Assembly (NCBI GenBank): GCA_032622095.1
Contig: CP136066.1
Coordinates: 65,006,609 to 65,070,608, forward strand
DNA from: Siphonodentalium dalli
Taxonomy: Eukaryota > Mollusca > Scaphopoda > Gadilida > Siphonodentaliidae
DNA: 64,000 nucleotides
Direction: 5' to 3'
Shown here: one piece after another, positions 1-12,938 of the stretch
Position numbering within the stretch: position 1 is the first letter of the stretch
Layout: the number at the start of each line of letters is the position of its first letter
The notes under the pieces: generated by a model
What the model saw: only the letters and a program-made list of their open reading frames with translations
What the model was told of the DNA's origin: nothing
Database searches by the model: none
Program-made: the position numbers and the translations under genes

Positions 1-59
1 GTTCCCATCCACATGTCAATGTCAACAGCCGTGACAAATTTCATAATGATCCGACCAAT

Positions 60-172
60 GCACGACCTGTAGCCCGTGCTAAAGTAAATTGTTGACGGAC
101 ACACACACACGGACGACGGATACCAAGCCATGGCAATAACTCAAACTATACAACTAAAGCTAAGCTAAAAAT
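60..172 (+). repeat. Tail fragment of the AAGATGGC dispersed repeat family
   Basis: A short ACAC run is followed by GGACGACGGA, then CCATGGCAATAACTCAAAC and AGCTAAGCTAAAA. The same tail order recurs at 42358-42420, at the end of the large AAGATGGC tandem family. This is therefore probably the terminal piece of another copy whose body lies to the left of the window. It is non-coding. Confidence 0.55.
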
Positions 173-819
173 AGTTTCCGCTATCTGACATCCAACCCAC
201 CCTTCGTGCAATTGTTTGGTTGCCAACCGAACTGTTTGCAACCACCCACCCCCCCCCCAAACAAATAAATAGACAAAATCATATCAGCCTGGTTATTTCC
301 TGCAGTTACTATATGGCATATTCCAACATACTAATACAACACAAAACAGGGGAATGGCAGTAGCTTGATGGGAAGCTAAATAATAAAAACAGGTTCCATA
401 TGTATCTTCTTCCCAACTTTTTGCCAACATTGAAATACTTCTGAGTGAATATAGTTTAGTCTCCTGGTCCGGGTTGATTTCTTTTGGTCAGGTGATTTGG
501 TTCGTGGTCATTTTCCGCCATTTTGAAATCCATGATGGCCGCCATTCTCATCTTTGAAACTTCACCTGTTTTATTAAAGCACCCAACGTGACGTCAGTTT
601 GCATTATCTAGCTTTGATATTTCGCAAACTATATATATATATCTGCTATGGTTTGTAGAAAAATACATTTGAGGGCATTTACTTCTAAATAATATGAAAT
701 ATTTTATAATTAATCACTAAATTTGGGGTAAGAAATGTGGTTTTTTTTCACATAGGGGTACTTTCAGTTTGTTTTGTTTCTGCACATAAGATAAGGTCAA
801 TATATTAAATATAGTCCAT
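173..819. other. Intergenic, nothing recognised
   Basis: AT-rich sequence with a run of C, a short TATATATA tract near 632 and one CCATGATGGCCGCCATTC segment near 530 that recalls the AAGATGGC family. No open reading frame or RNA gene could be supported. Confidence 0.5.
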
Positions 820-1600
820 GAGCCAGGAACGAAAATGGTACCAATTTGGTGGGCAAATTCTATCAACAATTTTCTGAAAGCTTACAATCTTAAGTTTATC
901 TCAGTGCTGGGGCGCACTGGGGCAGTGTAGCTTAATGTCAAACTTTGTGTTTCCATGGCAACGGAGGGTGTTTTTGGCCGGTAAAAAAATATGCCTACAA
1001 TAGTTTATAACTAGAAAGTTTAATGCAGGACGTCTACCTTTGCATCGATACGGGGTGCTACCCTTGGTGGGGTTTCTTTTGTCACCAGAGATTTCACCTC
1101 AAGAGGTCAAGGTTATATATAAAGGTCAAGGACATTGACCAAAATAATAGCATTTTTCATATCGAGTCATACGTTTTCTACCCACTGAGTTTATATATCA
1201 GTTCTGAATACGTTATTTTTACTCAGAACTAATCTATAGCATATAGGCTATATGGAGAACTGCGTTGTTATTGAAACCGAGAAGACTGTCATGAGATATA
1301 GTCCTTTAAACTTGGTGACCATTTTCCAAAATGGGTCAAAATAAGTTATTTCACAAGCTATCGTACTTCTGTGTATAGTATTGATTAGATAGTTATAGTG
1401 GGATCCCTTAAGGGTGAGTCGTGATTTTAGTGACTAAAGCATGAAAATTCAAATATATGTTGCCTAGTTATAAGGAAAACGTTTTTGGAAGGGTGCTTGG
1501 GTTTGGGGGTCATGTGTCATGATAAATTCGGGTTTCCATGGCAACGAAATAAAATATTTGAAGAAATATTTAAAAAGCCACTTTTAAGATTCAACGAACC
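820..1600 (+). repeat. Dispersed repeat family A, long copy (plus orientation)
   Basis: This block is the reverse complement, with moderate divergence, of 33720-34470. Shared landmarks in order are ACCAATTTGGTGGGCAAATT, a GTGCCCCAGC-like stretch, TTTCCATGGCAACG, AAGGTCAAGG, TAGTGGGATCCC and a second TTTCCATGGCAACG. There are two X-box-like palindromes, at 949-962 and 1532-1545. No coding frame is conserved between the copies. It is probably a non-autonomous interspersed element; I could not identify its termini. Confidence 0.8.
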
Positions 1601-1639
1601 TGTGGTTAAAGAAATTATGTTAACTCATATCTGACTCAT

Positions 1640-2400
1640 TAATGCTCCACCAAGCGGACTGGGCCAACATGACATATAGGTTCAAGTTCAATTACCAAGG
1701 TCATTGGGGAAAAAATGTATTATTGTTGGTCTATTTGTTACTAATTGTCTCATATTTCGCTACCCCTAGTGCATTAGTCATACAAGCAATCCCATCACAA
1801 TATAGAAAAGTTAGGGCGCCATCACCACGTTGAATTTGATATATGGCAAACTTGATATAAGACAACCAATGTCAATATGTCACAACATTTAGTTCATATA
1901 TAATCCCAGTTTTAAGTATTACTTTTTATAGTATCTGTGGCAATACATAAGTCACGATACATTACCCTATTGAGATCATCAGACACAAATAAACAGGAAT
2001 TTTTACGATACTTCACATATATTTTGCTTAGTTATAGTGGAAACGTTTTGGAGGGTATGCTCAGATCAGAGATCATGTGTCAGGAAAGACTATGTTTTCC
2101 ATGGCAACGGCATCAAATATTGTGAGAAAAGCTGACAAACGTCCACTGCTGGCAACCGGACGAGTCTTGTGTTAGAATAAATGAAGTGAACTCATAGTGC
2201 CATTCAATGGTCCATCAAACGGACTGGGTCACTAGGACATATAGGGTCAACTGTTACGGTCAAGGTCAATCCGTCTTATTTGTCAGCCAATTTTATAAAT
2301 ATTCCAGTATACCGCTCCCAGAAAATAAACTTTTCATTTGTTTGACATTCAGTACCTCACAGTGCGCCAGCATCCTTTTCACCAACACATAGGGGCTTCA
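1640..2400 (+). repeat. Degenerate further copies of dispersed repeat family A
   Basis: Two more diverged blocks follow the long copy. Both carry a CGGACTGGGYCA / CATATAGGKTCAA / GGTCAA module (1657-1710 and 2222-2270). The second also has the TTAGTTATAGTGGAAACGTTTTGGAGGG to TTTCCATGGCAACGG module (2030-2110). Order and spacing suggest partial tandem or repeated insertion of the same family. It is non-coding. Confidence 0.6.
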
Positions 2401-2781
2401 AACAGCTGATACCCCCCAATCGATGGTGTCATATGCTAACATATTGCGTACTTCCTGATATCATAGCAGATTTGCCACACCCTACTATCTTTTTTAGTGG
2501 CAGATCCCACCTGTCCATGGTTTGGTTTGTTCGGGTTTCTGAATTGGACAAACAAATCTTTTAAAACATGCAAAAATATGGTTGTTCAAGTTATTTGCCA
2601 GACGGTTTTTGTAACTGGTCCATGCTGTCTGCGTAAAAAGTTCAATATATCCCACATTTAAATTATAAATGATCAAATGATAAAAGTGTAAGGGGTACTG
2701 CCACTCTACCAGTATGTCAAGTTCCATGCGTTAGACCCTAAAATCGAGATGCAATCCTTAAGGGACCCCGCTATATGTAAT
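2401..2781. other. Intergenic, nothing recognised
   Basis: Unique-looking AT-rich sequence immediately left of the 5.08-kb tandem array. It forms the left junction of that array at 2781/2782. Small open frames here have no recognisable features. Confidence 0.5.
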
Positions 2782-5700
2782 TGTGGCGTGCTGGGGGAGG
2801 GGTACCTATATAAATGTCCTAAATAGGCCGAGCGGAAACCTGACATAATATATACCCCAATGACACACGGGAAATTAACTGTTTCCCAAATTACAAGTGG
2901 TAGCGTTATAGTTATTTTGAGGAAGTGCCATACCATGGACCACTGGTCAATTCATTACATAATTACCATATCATTAATATGCATAAGCCAGTTGGTAAGT
3001 ATACCTGCATCTGTATCGGATTGGTAGCGGTAGCTGATACTGTGACCTTTGACCTCATTCATGACGTGACCTATATACCTACAGGAAGGCTGGTAGGTAA
3101 CTGTATACCCATGTCTGTAATCACTATGTATCAGATTGGTAGCGGTAGCTGGCACTGTGACCTCTGACCTCGTTCACGACCTGACCTATATGAATATAGG
3201 TTAGATGCTAGGATAGGCTCGTATGCATGTTATTAGCTGGACTGACAGTGGAGTACAACGACCAGATCTGACATCTCTGAATGGATGAGTAACGTTTCAA
3301 CCAAGACATCTGACGAGCAGTGGACAGGGCGGTACAGCGACCGGATCGTCGACACTGCATGGATGGATGACGACATCAATATTCATGAGTAAGCTGGACG
3401 TAGTACATCTGGGCTGTCTATATACCTGGTATTACCTGAGTGTTACTAACTGGCGGACTAGATTATATCTTACACTGTGAGCATGATAAATACAACATCC
3501 AAATCCATATGAGTTGACCAGCATAACAAGAGTAGAGACCAGTATAAAAATGCTATGATTTATTTACAATGACCAGAATACTATTGTGTATTCAAAGCTA
3601 TGACAACAATATGAACAATCTGTACGCACTATATTACGGGATTAAGTATTGCATAAAACAGTGATGGAATACTCACGAGTAAATTACTTCTATTAGTGCG
3701 ATCATTAATATGACTGAACCAGCATATACTATAGTAATTGAGCTACCTGTGAGGAATAATAATATGACCTGGACAAACCTGTTGTGTATGTCTGATGTGT
3801 GGAATGGCACTGCAACAGCTACTGATAAAGTATGGACGTGGTACGTGTACTGGATGCATACTAGTAGTGTGCATGTGGGCTGACCTGTAACCTGGGCCTC
3901 AACCAAGTGTGGACATCTATGTGTCACCAGGCAGCACTGGAAATGGTTTCACCTGGGATGGGCGTAATGCCGAGCATCGGCAAAGCAATCGACCAAGTGG
4001 TGATGAGTAGTTGTATGGTTGGTTTCTGTCTTGATATGCACTGTACCAGGTCTGCATTTGGATTCGGATTGTCTTATTATTACATCTGCCATGATTAGAC
4101 CAACGTTGTCTGTGAGTGAAGCTGTACTATCCACAATCCAGGTGATGCATCTCTGCCTGTCCTCATGTGCATCTAAACCTGGCTCTGACTCTGACTATCT
4201 GTGCTGGATATGTCTGTCCTCGTGCATCTAAACCTGGCTCTGATTCTGACTGAGCTGTGATGCATATGTCTGTTCTCTTGCATCTAAACCTGGCTCTGAT
4301 TCTGACTTACCTCCTACCAGTCCTGGATTATTCCCCACAGGCTAACACAAGAACTAACCTATACTACAAATGTACTATAAGAGTACTAAAGAATAAGAGT
4401 AAAGAATGACTTCACTGAAGTCTGAACTGTGGAGAAATTGACCAAGTCGAAAAGTGCATAAAATAGGCGTTGAAATTACCTAAACGGAAAGTGCAATCAC
4501 CAAGATTGCTAGCTATGCGATCTCTATAATAGTAGCCTAGCATGATATTCTTCTGTCGCATGTATGCGTATGGAAATACGGCTGATATACGCTTGGAATT
4601 GAGCTCGATTGTACTGAAAGTCGTTGGAATGCCCTTGCATCGTTGTTGACAAAGTGACGTAAGTTGCTATGCCGAGAGAGAAAGTTGAAAGCCAGCGACG
4701 CTGGCGGTTGGACGGCATTTATACTCAGCCAACCGGAAACAAGGCCGTTAAAAATAGCATAGCAACGTACATCACGCGGCACGTAGGATTTCCCGTAATA
4801 TTTACAATTATGAAAGATACAGATCAGCAAAGCGATCTCTGAAATAAAACTTATCAAACTGATTAAATAGTACGAATACGACGAATAGATTTACGATATA
4901 AATCGCGATGAACATTAGGAAAGTAAAATTACGTAAAATAGGGCGAACATAAAACTTAATTAGAAAGATTTGACAATTAGTTAACTCTCTCACGCTACAA
5001 AACCCCCCTGCAGAAAATGTGTTCGTCCAAAACACGAAATAAATATTAAAATATTAAATTTAAAATGTTTCTAACCCGTATGAATAAAAAAAATGACAAA
5101 GACACCTACTTCCATTCACACACAACCCATACTCACGGCTTTCATACCCAAAATAAAGTTGCAATATATATCGCGACATCTTCTGGCTTCATAAGGTCCC
5201 TTGCCTGGGGTTCTGGAGGACCTTACATATCTCATCCGTATTTATCGTTATGGTATGTATATCGATTCTGATTCTCGCGGAGACTCATGCCTAGGGATCT
5301 GTTGAGCCTCCATTCTTCATATTTGAGCGCACGTATGCGTGATCACATTTTATGAGTGAGTGAACAAATGTCCGCATGTATTAATATATACACTATCACC
5401 ACCAAACAGTCCATACAGTATCGATCATTATTTATATCATATAGCTTGCGTGTGCAATCTGTGACATCAGGACACACAGCAATGAGACAGTCATTCAAAC
5501 TAAAGTTATCAGGGTCTTTCTGTTTGCCAAGAGCAGCATACATCACAACAGAACGTCAGCAGTGCCCAGCGCGTCAGACTGACCTGCTTGAAGTACACTG
5601 TCGAGGGTATCACATCGTTGCTGCACAGTAGGCCTCCTGTCGCAGTAACTTCATGGTAACGTCTAGCATCATCTACCATACCGTGGAGTTGGCGGATCAA

Positions 5701-7860
5701 CTGCACCAAGCCATCTCATCGTCTGGTGTCCATCTTTACATCTCATATGACCATCGCCTGTGAAGATAGAATGTAGGGAACATTCAAATGCACTGTCGCT
5801 TCGGACATCGAATATTGCATGCATATCGTCAAGTATATCATATTTTAGCTTGCATGGTTCAGGAATGGTAATAACCTCATGGAACTTTATAAGTCGACTC
5901 CCTCCCAATTATGGGGCTATACTGATAAGTGATCTGGGATAGTACTATTTGACGAACATCAATTCCCCAAGTCAACAAACTGTGGAATGGATTGACATCT
6001 GACCATATACACGACATGTAACCTCTGGACGTAGACTGTGACCAATCAAATGTGGAAATCTGCATCACCCTTTGATCAACGTATCTGAACTACGACTGGA
6101 AGCTCGCCACCTTCTAAATAGTTTAAAACATCTTGTCTTTACATGGCAATAGCACACATCACGAAATACTCTGAGACATCATGCACAATATATGGAAAAT
6201 CATCACACCTAGTAAAAGTAAATTGCATCGACATCTAGATTGCTCGCACCCAAGTCAAAATAACGCCGAATAAAATCTCACACCGTTCAATTGGACCACT
6301 GACGCATCAACTGTGGTTCGGCAAAGGATTTCAATCATCTGGAAACTGGGGAGCTTCTTGTCTCTCGGATGTATTCCTATTTTCAACTGCTATCGCATCA
6401 GGCTGATCCACGGTAACCAATGCGTGGCATGATGTGCACCTGGAAGCGTCTGTCTGCAGAGGTCTGTTTGTAGAGAGGGCCGGCAAGAGGGCATCTGACC
6501 TTGCAATGAGCACCTGGTAATTTGCGGGATGTCCTTTCGACATCAAAGGGGGTTCTCCAAACCCGAACTAGACAGGTATACGCGCTTACTCCCTGCTAGA
6601 ATAATGACTTCTCAAAAAGTCTGAAGGGCAAAGACCATATTCCTATACCGTCAGCATATATGAACTATGGACCCAGGAATGTTGTGCTCATTATATAAAT
6701 TCTTCCAGCCATGGCATTCGTAACAGCGGATAGGACAGTTCAGCGACTGATTCGTCAACACTGTTTAATAGGCGTCTGACATCACAATGGATAGGGCGGT
6801 ACAGCGACCGAATCGTCAACATTGTATGGCAACAGCGACACCAACATGTAGCAATGGATAGGGCGACACAGCGACCGGATCGTCGACATTGCTATATCTC
6901 TCATGGCACCATGATATTCGTATCAGTGGATAGGGTAGTTCAGCGACTGATTCGTCAACACTGTATAATAGGCGTCTGACATCGCAATGGATAGGGCGGT
7001 ACAGCGACCGAATAGTCAACATTGTATGGCAACAGCGACAACAACATGTAGCAATGGATAGGGTGGCACAGCGACCGAATCGTCGACATTGCTATAACCG
7101 TCATGGCACAGGCACCCACATCACCCTGCTAGCTAGGCAAACCTCTCTGCATTTTCATCATCGTCGATGACCAAATTCATCATAATCCCTACATCTGTTT
7201 TCAATAAAATCTTCAGTAGCTGACATCTAGCGAAGTTTATGACATCTACACATCGCGGCTTTAAATTGACGTTATGATATTATCAATCTGTATACATGTA
7301 GGATGGTATTATCAATTCAAGCCAGCCGAAATCAACAAAACTGGTTGGCTTCATCTTCATCACCAGTGTTTTTACATTGGAACCATGGATCGTAGCGCCG
7401 AACTGTAAATGTACACCGTGATCAGCTATGTTGGTGATAACCTGATATACATGGCTCCAATGGGGTCAACTTCATCTCTCGGCATCGGTTAGGTCTTCAT
7501 CTCAGTACTGCTTATACGTCTTCTTCAATACGACTTCATCGTAGCAAGAATCATCTCCAGTATGGTACATACACCTACGTGTATACATCTTCACCGTAAT
7601 TACCTGAGTAACTCAACAACTAATCAACAACAAGGAACATAAAATATTGACTAAGGAAACTTCTTGAAAATTTCAAACACTATCTACACAAACCTCATAA
7701 CTGCAGAGAATATGACAAAACTCTAATATAAAATACAGCATCGAAAAACCTCTTCGGGAATAAAATACCAACTAACAAATATTCTATTGGAACACAAATA
7801 CAGTATAAAAAATTCTCTTCGGAAGCGAAACTACGTGATCCCAACCGCCGGACACCATTA
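2782..7860. repeat. 5.08-kb tandem unit, copy 1
   Basis: First copy of a head-to-tail array. It starts at TGTGGCGTGCTGGGGGAGGG, which recurs at 7861 and 12939, giving periods of 5,079 and 5,078 bases. In the first ~180 aligned bases of copies 1 and 2 I count four differences, so identity is near 98%. Contents: a 100-bp internal duplication around GATTGGTAGCGGTAGCTG (3018-3200), a CATCTAAACCTGGCTCTGA short repeat (about 4168-4320) and a 65-bp minisatellite (6725-7110). Many 60-100 codon frames exist on both strands. Between copies nearly every difference in them changes an amino acid, and some change stops, which argues against protein constraint. No known gene or transposon protein was recognised. 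Confidence 0.95.
6725..7110. repeat. 65-bp minisatellite with a three-monomer higher-order period
   Basis: Six monomers share GGATAGGGCRGYACAGCGAC followed by CGAATCGTCRACATTG. The linkers after them alternate in three types (ending GGCGTCTGACATC, ATGGCAACAGCGACA, and CTCATGGCACC), so the true period is about 199 bases, repeated twice. A single related monomer sits at about 3318-3362 in the same unit, and the array recurs in copy 2 at about 11802-12185. I see no coding role. Confidence 0.85.
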
Positions 7861-10800
7861 TGTGGCGTGCTGGGGGAGGGGTACCTATATAAATGTCCTA
7901 AATAGGCCGAGCGGAAACCTGACATAATATATACCCCAATGCCACACGGGAAATTATCTGTTTCCCAAATTACAAGTGGTAGCGTTATAGTTATTCTGAG
8001 GAAGTGCCATACCATGGACCACTGGTCAACTCATTACATAATTACCATATCATTAATATGCATAAGCCAGTTGGTAAGTATACCTGCATCTGTATCGGAT
8101 TGGTAGCGGTAGCTGATACTGTGACCTTTGACCTCATTCATGACGTGACCTTTATACCTACAGGATGGCTGGTTGGTAACTGTATACCCATGTCTATAAT
8201 AACTATGTATCAGATTGGTAGCGGTAGCTGGCACTGTGACCTCTGACCTCGTTCACGACCTGACCTATATGAATATAGGTTAGCTGCTAGGATAGGCTCG
8301 TATGCATGTTATTAGCTGGACTGACAGTGAAGTACAACGACCATATCTGACATCTCTGAATGGATGAGTAACGTGTCAACCAAGACATCTGACGAGCAGT
8401 GGATAGGGTGGTACAGCGACCGGATCGTCGACACTGCATGGATGGATGACGACATCAATATTCATGAGTAAGCTGGACGTAGTACATCTGGGCTGTCTAT
8501 ATACCTGGTATTACCTGAGTGTTACTAACTGGCGGACTAGATTATATCTTACACTGTGAGCATGATAAATACAACACCCAAATCCATATGAGTTGACCAG
8601 CATAACAAGAGTAGAGACCAGTATAAAAATGCTATGATTTATTTACAATGACCAGAATAATATTGTGTATTCAAAGCTATGACAACAATATGAACAATCT
8701 GTACGCACTATATTACGGGATTCAGTATTGCATAAAACAGTGATGGAATACTCACGAGTAAATTACTTCTATTAGTGCGATCATTAATATGACTGAACCA
8801 GCATATACTATAGTAATTGAGCTACATGTGAGGAATAATAATATGACCTGGACAAACCTGTTGTGTATGTCTGATGTGTGGAATGGCACTGCAACAGCTA
8901 CTGATAAAGTATGGACGTGGTACGTGTACTGGATGCTTACTAGTAGTGTGCATGTGGGCTGACCTGTAACCTGGGCCTCAACCAAGTGTGGACATCTATG
9001 TGTCACCAGGCAGCACTGGAAATGGTTTAACCTGGGATGGGCGTAATACCGAGCATCGGCAAAGCAATCGACCAAGTGGTGATGAGTAGTTGTATGGCTG
9101 GTTTCTGTCTTGATATGCACTGTACCAGGTCTGCATTTGGATTCGGATTGTCTTATTATTACATCTGCCATGATTAGACCAACGTTGTCTGTGAGTGAAG
9201 CTGTACTATCCACAATCCAGGTGATGCATCTCTGCCTGTCCGCATGTGCATCTAAATCTGGCTCTGACTATCTGTGCTGGATATGTCTGTCCTCGTGCAT
9301 CTGAACCTGGCTCTGATTCTGACTGAGCTGTGATGCATATGTCTGTTCTCTTGCATCTAAACCTGGCTCTGATTCTGACTTACCTCCTACCAGTCCTGGA
9401 TTATTCCTCACAGGCTAACACAAGAACTAACCTATACTACAAATGTACTATAAGAGTACTAAAGAATAAGAGTAAAGAATGACTTCACTGAAGTCTGAAC
9501 TGTGGATAAATTGACCAAGTCGAAAAGTGCATAAAATATGCGTTGAAATTACCTAAACGGAAAGTGCAATCACCAAGATTGCTAGCTATGCGATCTCTAT
9601 AATAGTAGCCTAGCATGATATTCTTCTGTCGCCTGGATGCGTATGGAAATACGGCTGATATACGCTTGGAATTGAGCTCGATTGTACTGAAAGTCGTTGG
9701 AATGCCCTTGCATCGTTGTTGACAAAGTGACGTAAGTTGCTATGCCGAGAGAGAAAGTTGAAAGCCAGCGACGTTGGCGGTTGGACGGTATTTATCTCAG
9801 CCAACCGGAAACAAGGCCGTTAAAACTAGCATAGCAACTTACATCACGCGGCACGTTGGATTTCCCGTAATATTTACAATTATGAAAGTTACAGATCAGC
9901 AAAGCGATCTGTGAAATAAAACTTATCAAACTGATTAAATAGTACGAATACGACGAATATATTTACGATATAAATCGCGATGAACATTAGGAAAGTAAAA
10001 TTACGTAAAATACGGCGAACATAGAACTTAATTATAAAGATTTTACAATTAGTTAACTCTCTCACGCTACAAACCCCCCCCCCCCTGCAGAAAATGTGTT
10101 CGTCCCGAACACGCAATAAATATTAAATTTAAAATGTTTCTAACCCGTATGAATAAAAAAAATGACAAAGACACCTACTTCCATTCACACACAACCCATA
10201 CTCACGGCTTTCATACCCAAAATAAAGTTTCAATATATATCGCGACATCTTCTGGCTTCATAAGGTCCCTTGCCTGGGGTTCTGGAGGACCTTACATATC
10301 TCATCCGTATTTATCGTTATGGTATGTATATCGATTCTGATTCTCGCGGAGACTCATGCCTAGGGATCTGTTGAGCCTCCATTCTTCATATTTGAGCGCA
10401 CGTATGCGTGATCACATTTTATGAGTGAGTGATCAAATGTCCGTATGTATTAATATATACACTATCACCAGCAAACAGTCCATACAGTATCGATCATTAT
10501 TTATATCATATAGCTTGCGTGTGCAATCTGTGACATCAGGACACACAGCAATGAGACAGTCATTCAAACTAAAGTTACCAGGGTCTTTCTGTTTGCCAAG
10601 AGCAGCATACATCACAACAGAACGTCAGCAGTGGCCAGCGCGTCAGACTGACCTGCTTGAAGTACACTGTCGAGGGTATCACATCGTTGCTGCACAGTAG
10701 GCCTCCTGTCGCAGTAACTTCATGGTAACGTCTAGCATCATCTACCATACCGTGGAGTTGGCGGATCAACTGCGCCAAGCCATCTCATCGTCTGGTGTCC

Positions 10801-12938
10801 ATCTGTACATCTCATCTGACCATCGCCTGTGAAGATAGAATGTAGGGAACATTCAAATGGACTGTCGCTTCGGACATCGAATATTGCATGCATATCGTCA
10901 AGTATATCATATTTTAGCTTGCATGGTCCAGGAATGGTAATAACCTCATGGAACTTTATAAGTCGACTCCCTCCCAATTATGGGGCTATACTGATAAGTG
11001 ATCTGGGATAGTACTATTTGACGAACATCAATTCCCCAAGTCAACAAACTGTGGAATGGATTGACATCTGACCATATACACGACATGTAACCTCTGGACG
11101 TAGACTGTGACCAATCAAATGTGGAAATCTGCATCACCCTTTGATCAACGTATCTGAACTACGACTGGAAGCTCGCCACCTTCTAAATAGTTTAAAACAT
11201 CTTGTCTTTACATGGCAATAGCACACATCACGAATCACGAAATACTCTGAGACATCATGCACAATATATGGAAAATCATCACACCTAGTAAAAGTAAATT
11301 GCATCGACATCTAGATTGCTCGCACCCAAGTCAAAATAACGCCGAATAAAATCTCACACCGTTCAAGTGGACCACTGACGCATCAACTGTGGTTCGGCAA
11401 AGGATTTCTATCATCTGGAAACTGGGGAGCTTCTTGTCTCTCGGATGTATTCCTATTTTCAACTGCTATCGCATCAGGCTGATCCACGGTAACCAATGCG
11501 TGGCATGATGTGCACCTGGAAGCTTCTGTCTGCAGAGGTATGTTTGTAGAGAGGGCCGGCAAGAGGGCATCTGACCTTGCAATGAGCACCTGGTAATTTG
11601 CGGGGTGTCCTTTCGACATCAAAGGGGGTTCTCCAAACCCGAACTAGACAGGTATACGCGCTTACTCCCTGCTAGAATAATGACTTCTCAAAAAGTATGA
11701 AGGGCAAAGACCATATTCCTATACCGTCAGCATATATGAACTATGGACCCAGGAATGTTGTGCTCATTATATAAATTCTTCCAGCCATGGCATTCGTAAC
11801 AGCGGATAGGACAGTTCAGCGACTGATTCGTCAACACTGTTTAATAGGCGTCTGACATCACAATGGATAGGGCGGTACAGCGACCGAATCGTCAACATTG
11901 TATGGCAACAGCGACACCAACATGTAGCAATGGATAGGGCGACACAGCGACCGGATCGTCGACATTGCTATATCTCTCATGGCACCATGATATTCGTAAC
12001 AGTGGATAGGGCAGTTCAGCGACTGATTCGTCAACACTGTATAATAGGCGTCTGACATCGCAATGGATAGGGCGGTACAGCGACCGAATAGTCAACATTG
12101 TATGGCAACAGCGACAACAACACGTAGCAATGGATAGGGCGGCACAGCGACCGAATCGTCGACATCGCGATAACCGTCATGGCACAGGCACCCACATCAC
12201 CCTGCTAGCTAGGCAAACCTCTCTGCATTTTCATCATCGTCGATGACCAAATTCATCATAATCCCTACATCTGTTTTCAATAAAATCTTCAGTAGCTGAC
12301 ATCTAGCAAAGTTTATGACATCTACACATCACGGCTTTAAATTGACGTTATGATATTATCAATCTGTATACATGTAGGATGGTGTTATCAATTCAAGCCA
12401 GCCGAAATCAACAAAACTGGTTGGCTTCATCTTCATCACCAGTGTTTTTACATTGGAACCATGGATCGTAGCGCCGCACTGTAAATGTACACCGTGAGCA
12501 GCTATGTTGGTCATAACCTGATATACATGGCTCCAATGGGGGTCAACTTCATCTCTCGGCATCGGTTAGGGCTTCATCTCAGTACTGCTAATACGTCTTC
12601 TTCAATACGACATCATCGTAGCAAGAAGCATCTCCAGTATGGTACATACACATACGTGTATACATCTTCACCGTAATTACCTGAGTAACTCAACAACTAA
12701 TCAACAACAAGGAACATAAAATATTGACTAAGGAAACTTCTTGAAAATTTCAAACACTATCTACACAAACCTCATAACTGCAGAGAATATGACAAAACTC
12801 TAATATAAAATACAGCATCGAAAAACCTCTTCGGGAATAAAATACCAACTAACAAATATGCTATTGGAACAAAAATACAGTATAAAAAATTCTCTTCGGA
12901 AGCGAAAATACGTGATCCCAACCGCCGGACACCATTAT
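7861..12938. repeat. 5.08-kb tandem unit, copy 2
   Basis: Second complete copy, joined to the first at ...GGACACCATTA|TGTGGCGTGC. Relative to copy 1 it has a longer C run (about 10074-10086), a 9-bp duplication of CACGAATCACGAA near 11230 and scattered substitutions. A 153-codon minus-strand frame (8752-9213) is open only in this copy. In copies 1 and 3 it is interrupted by a TGA created at one base (see rejected items). Confidence 0.95.
11802..12185. repeat. 65-bp minisatellite in tandem copy 2
   Basis: Counterpart of the minisatellite at 6725-7110, with the same six monomers and the same three linker types in the same order. Differences are only point changes. It shows the minisatellite existed before the 5-kb duplication. 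Confidence 0.85.

Noticed and set aside
8752-9213. 153-codon minus-strand frame in tandem copy 2 as a gene
   Set aside because: Copies 1 and 3 have a TGA at the same place, through a single-base difference. Differences between copies in this and neighbouring frames are almost all amino-acid replacements, and no domain is recognisable.
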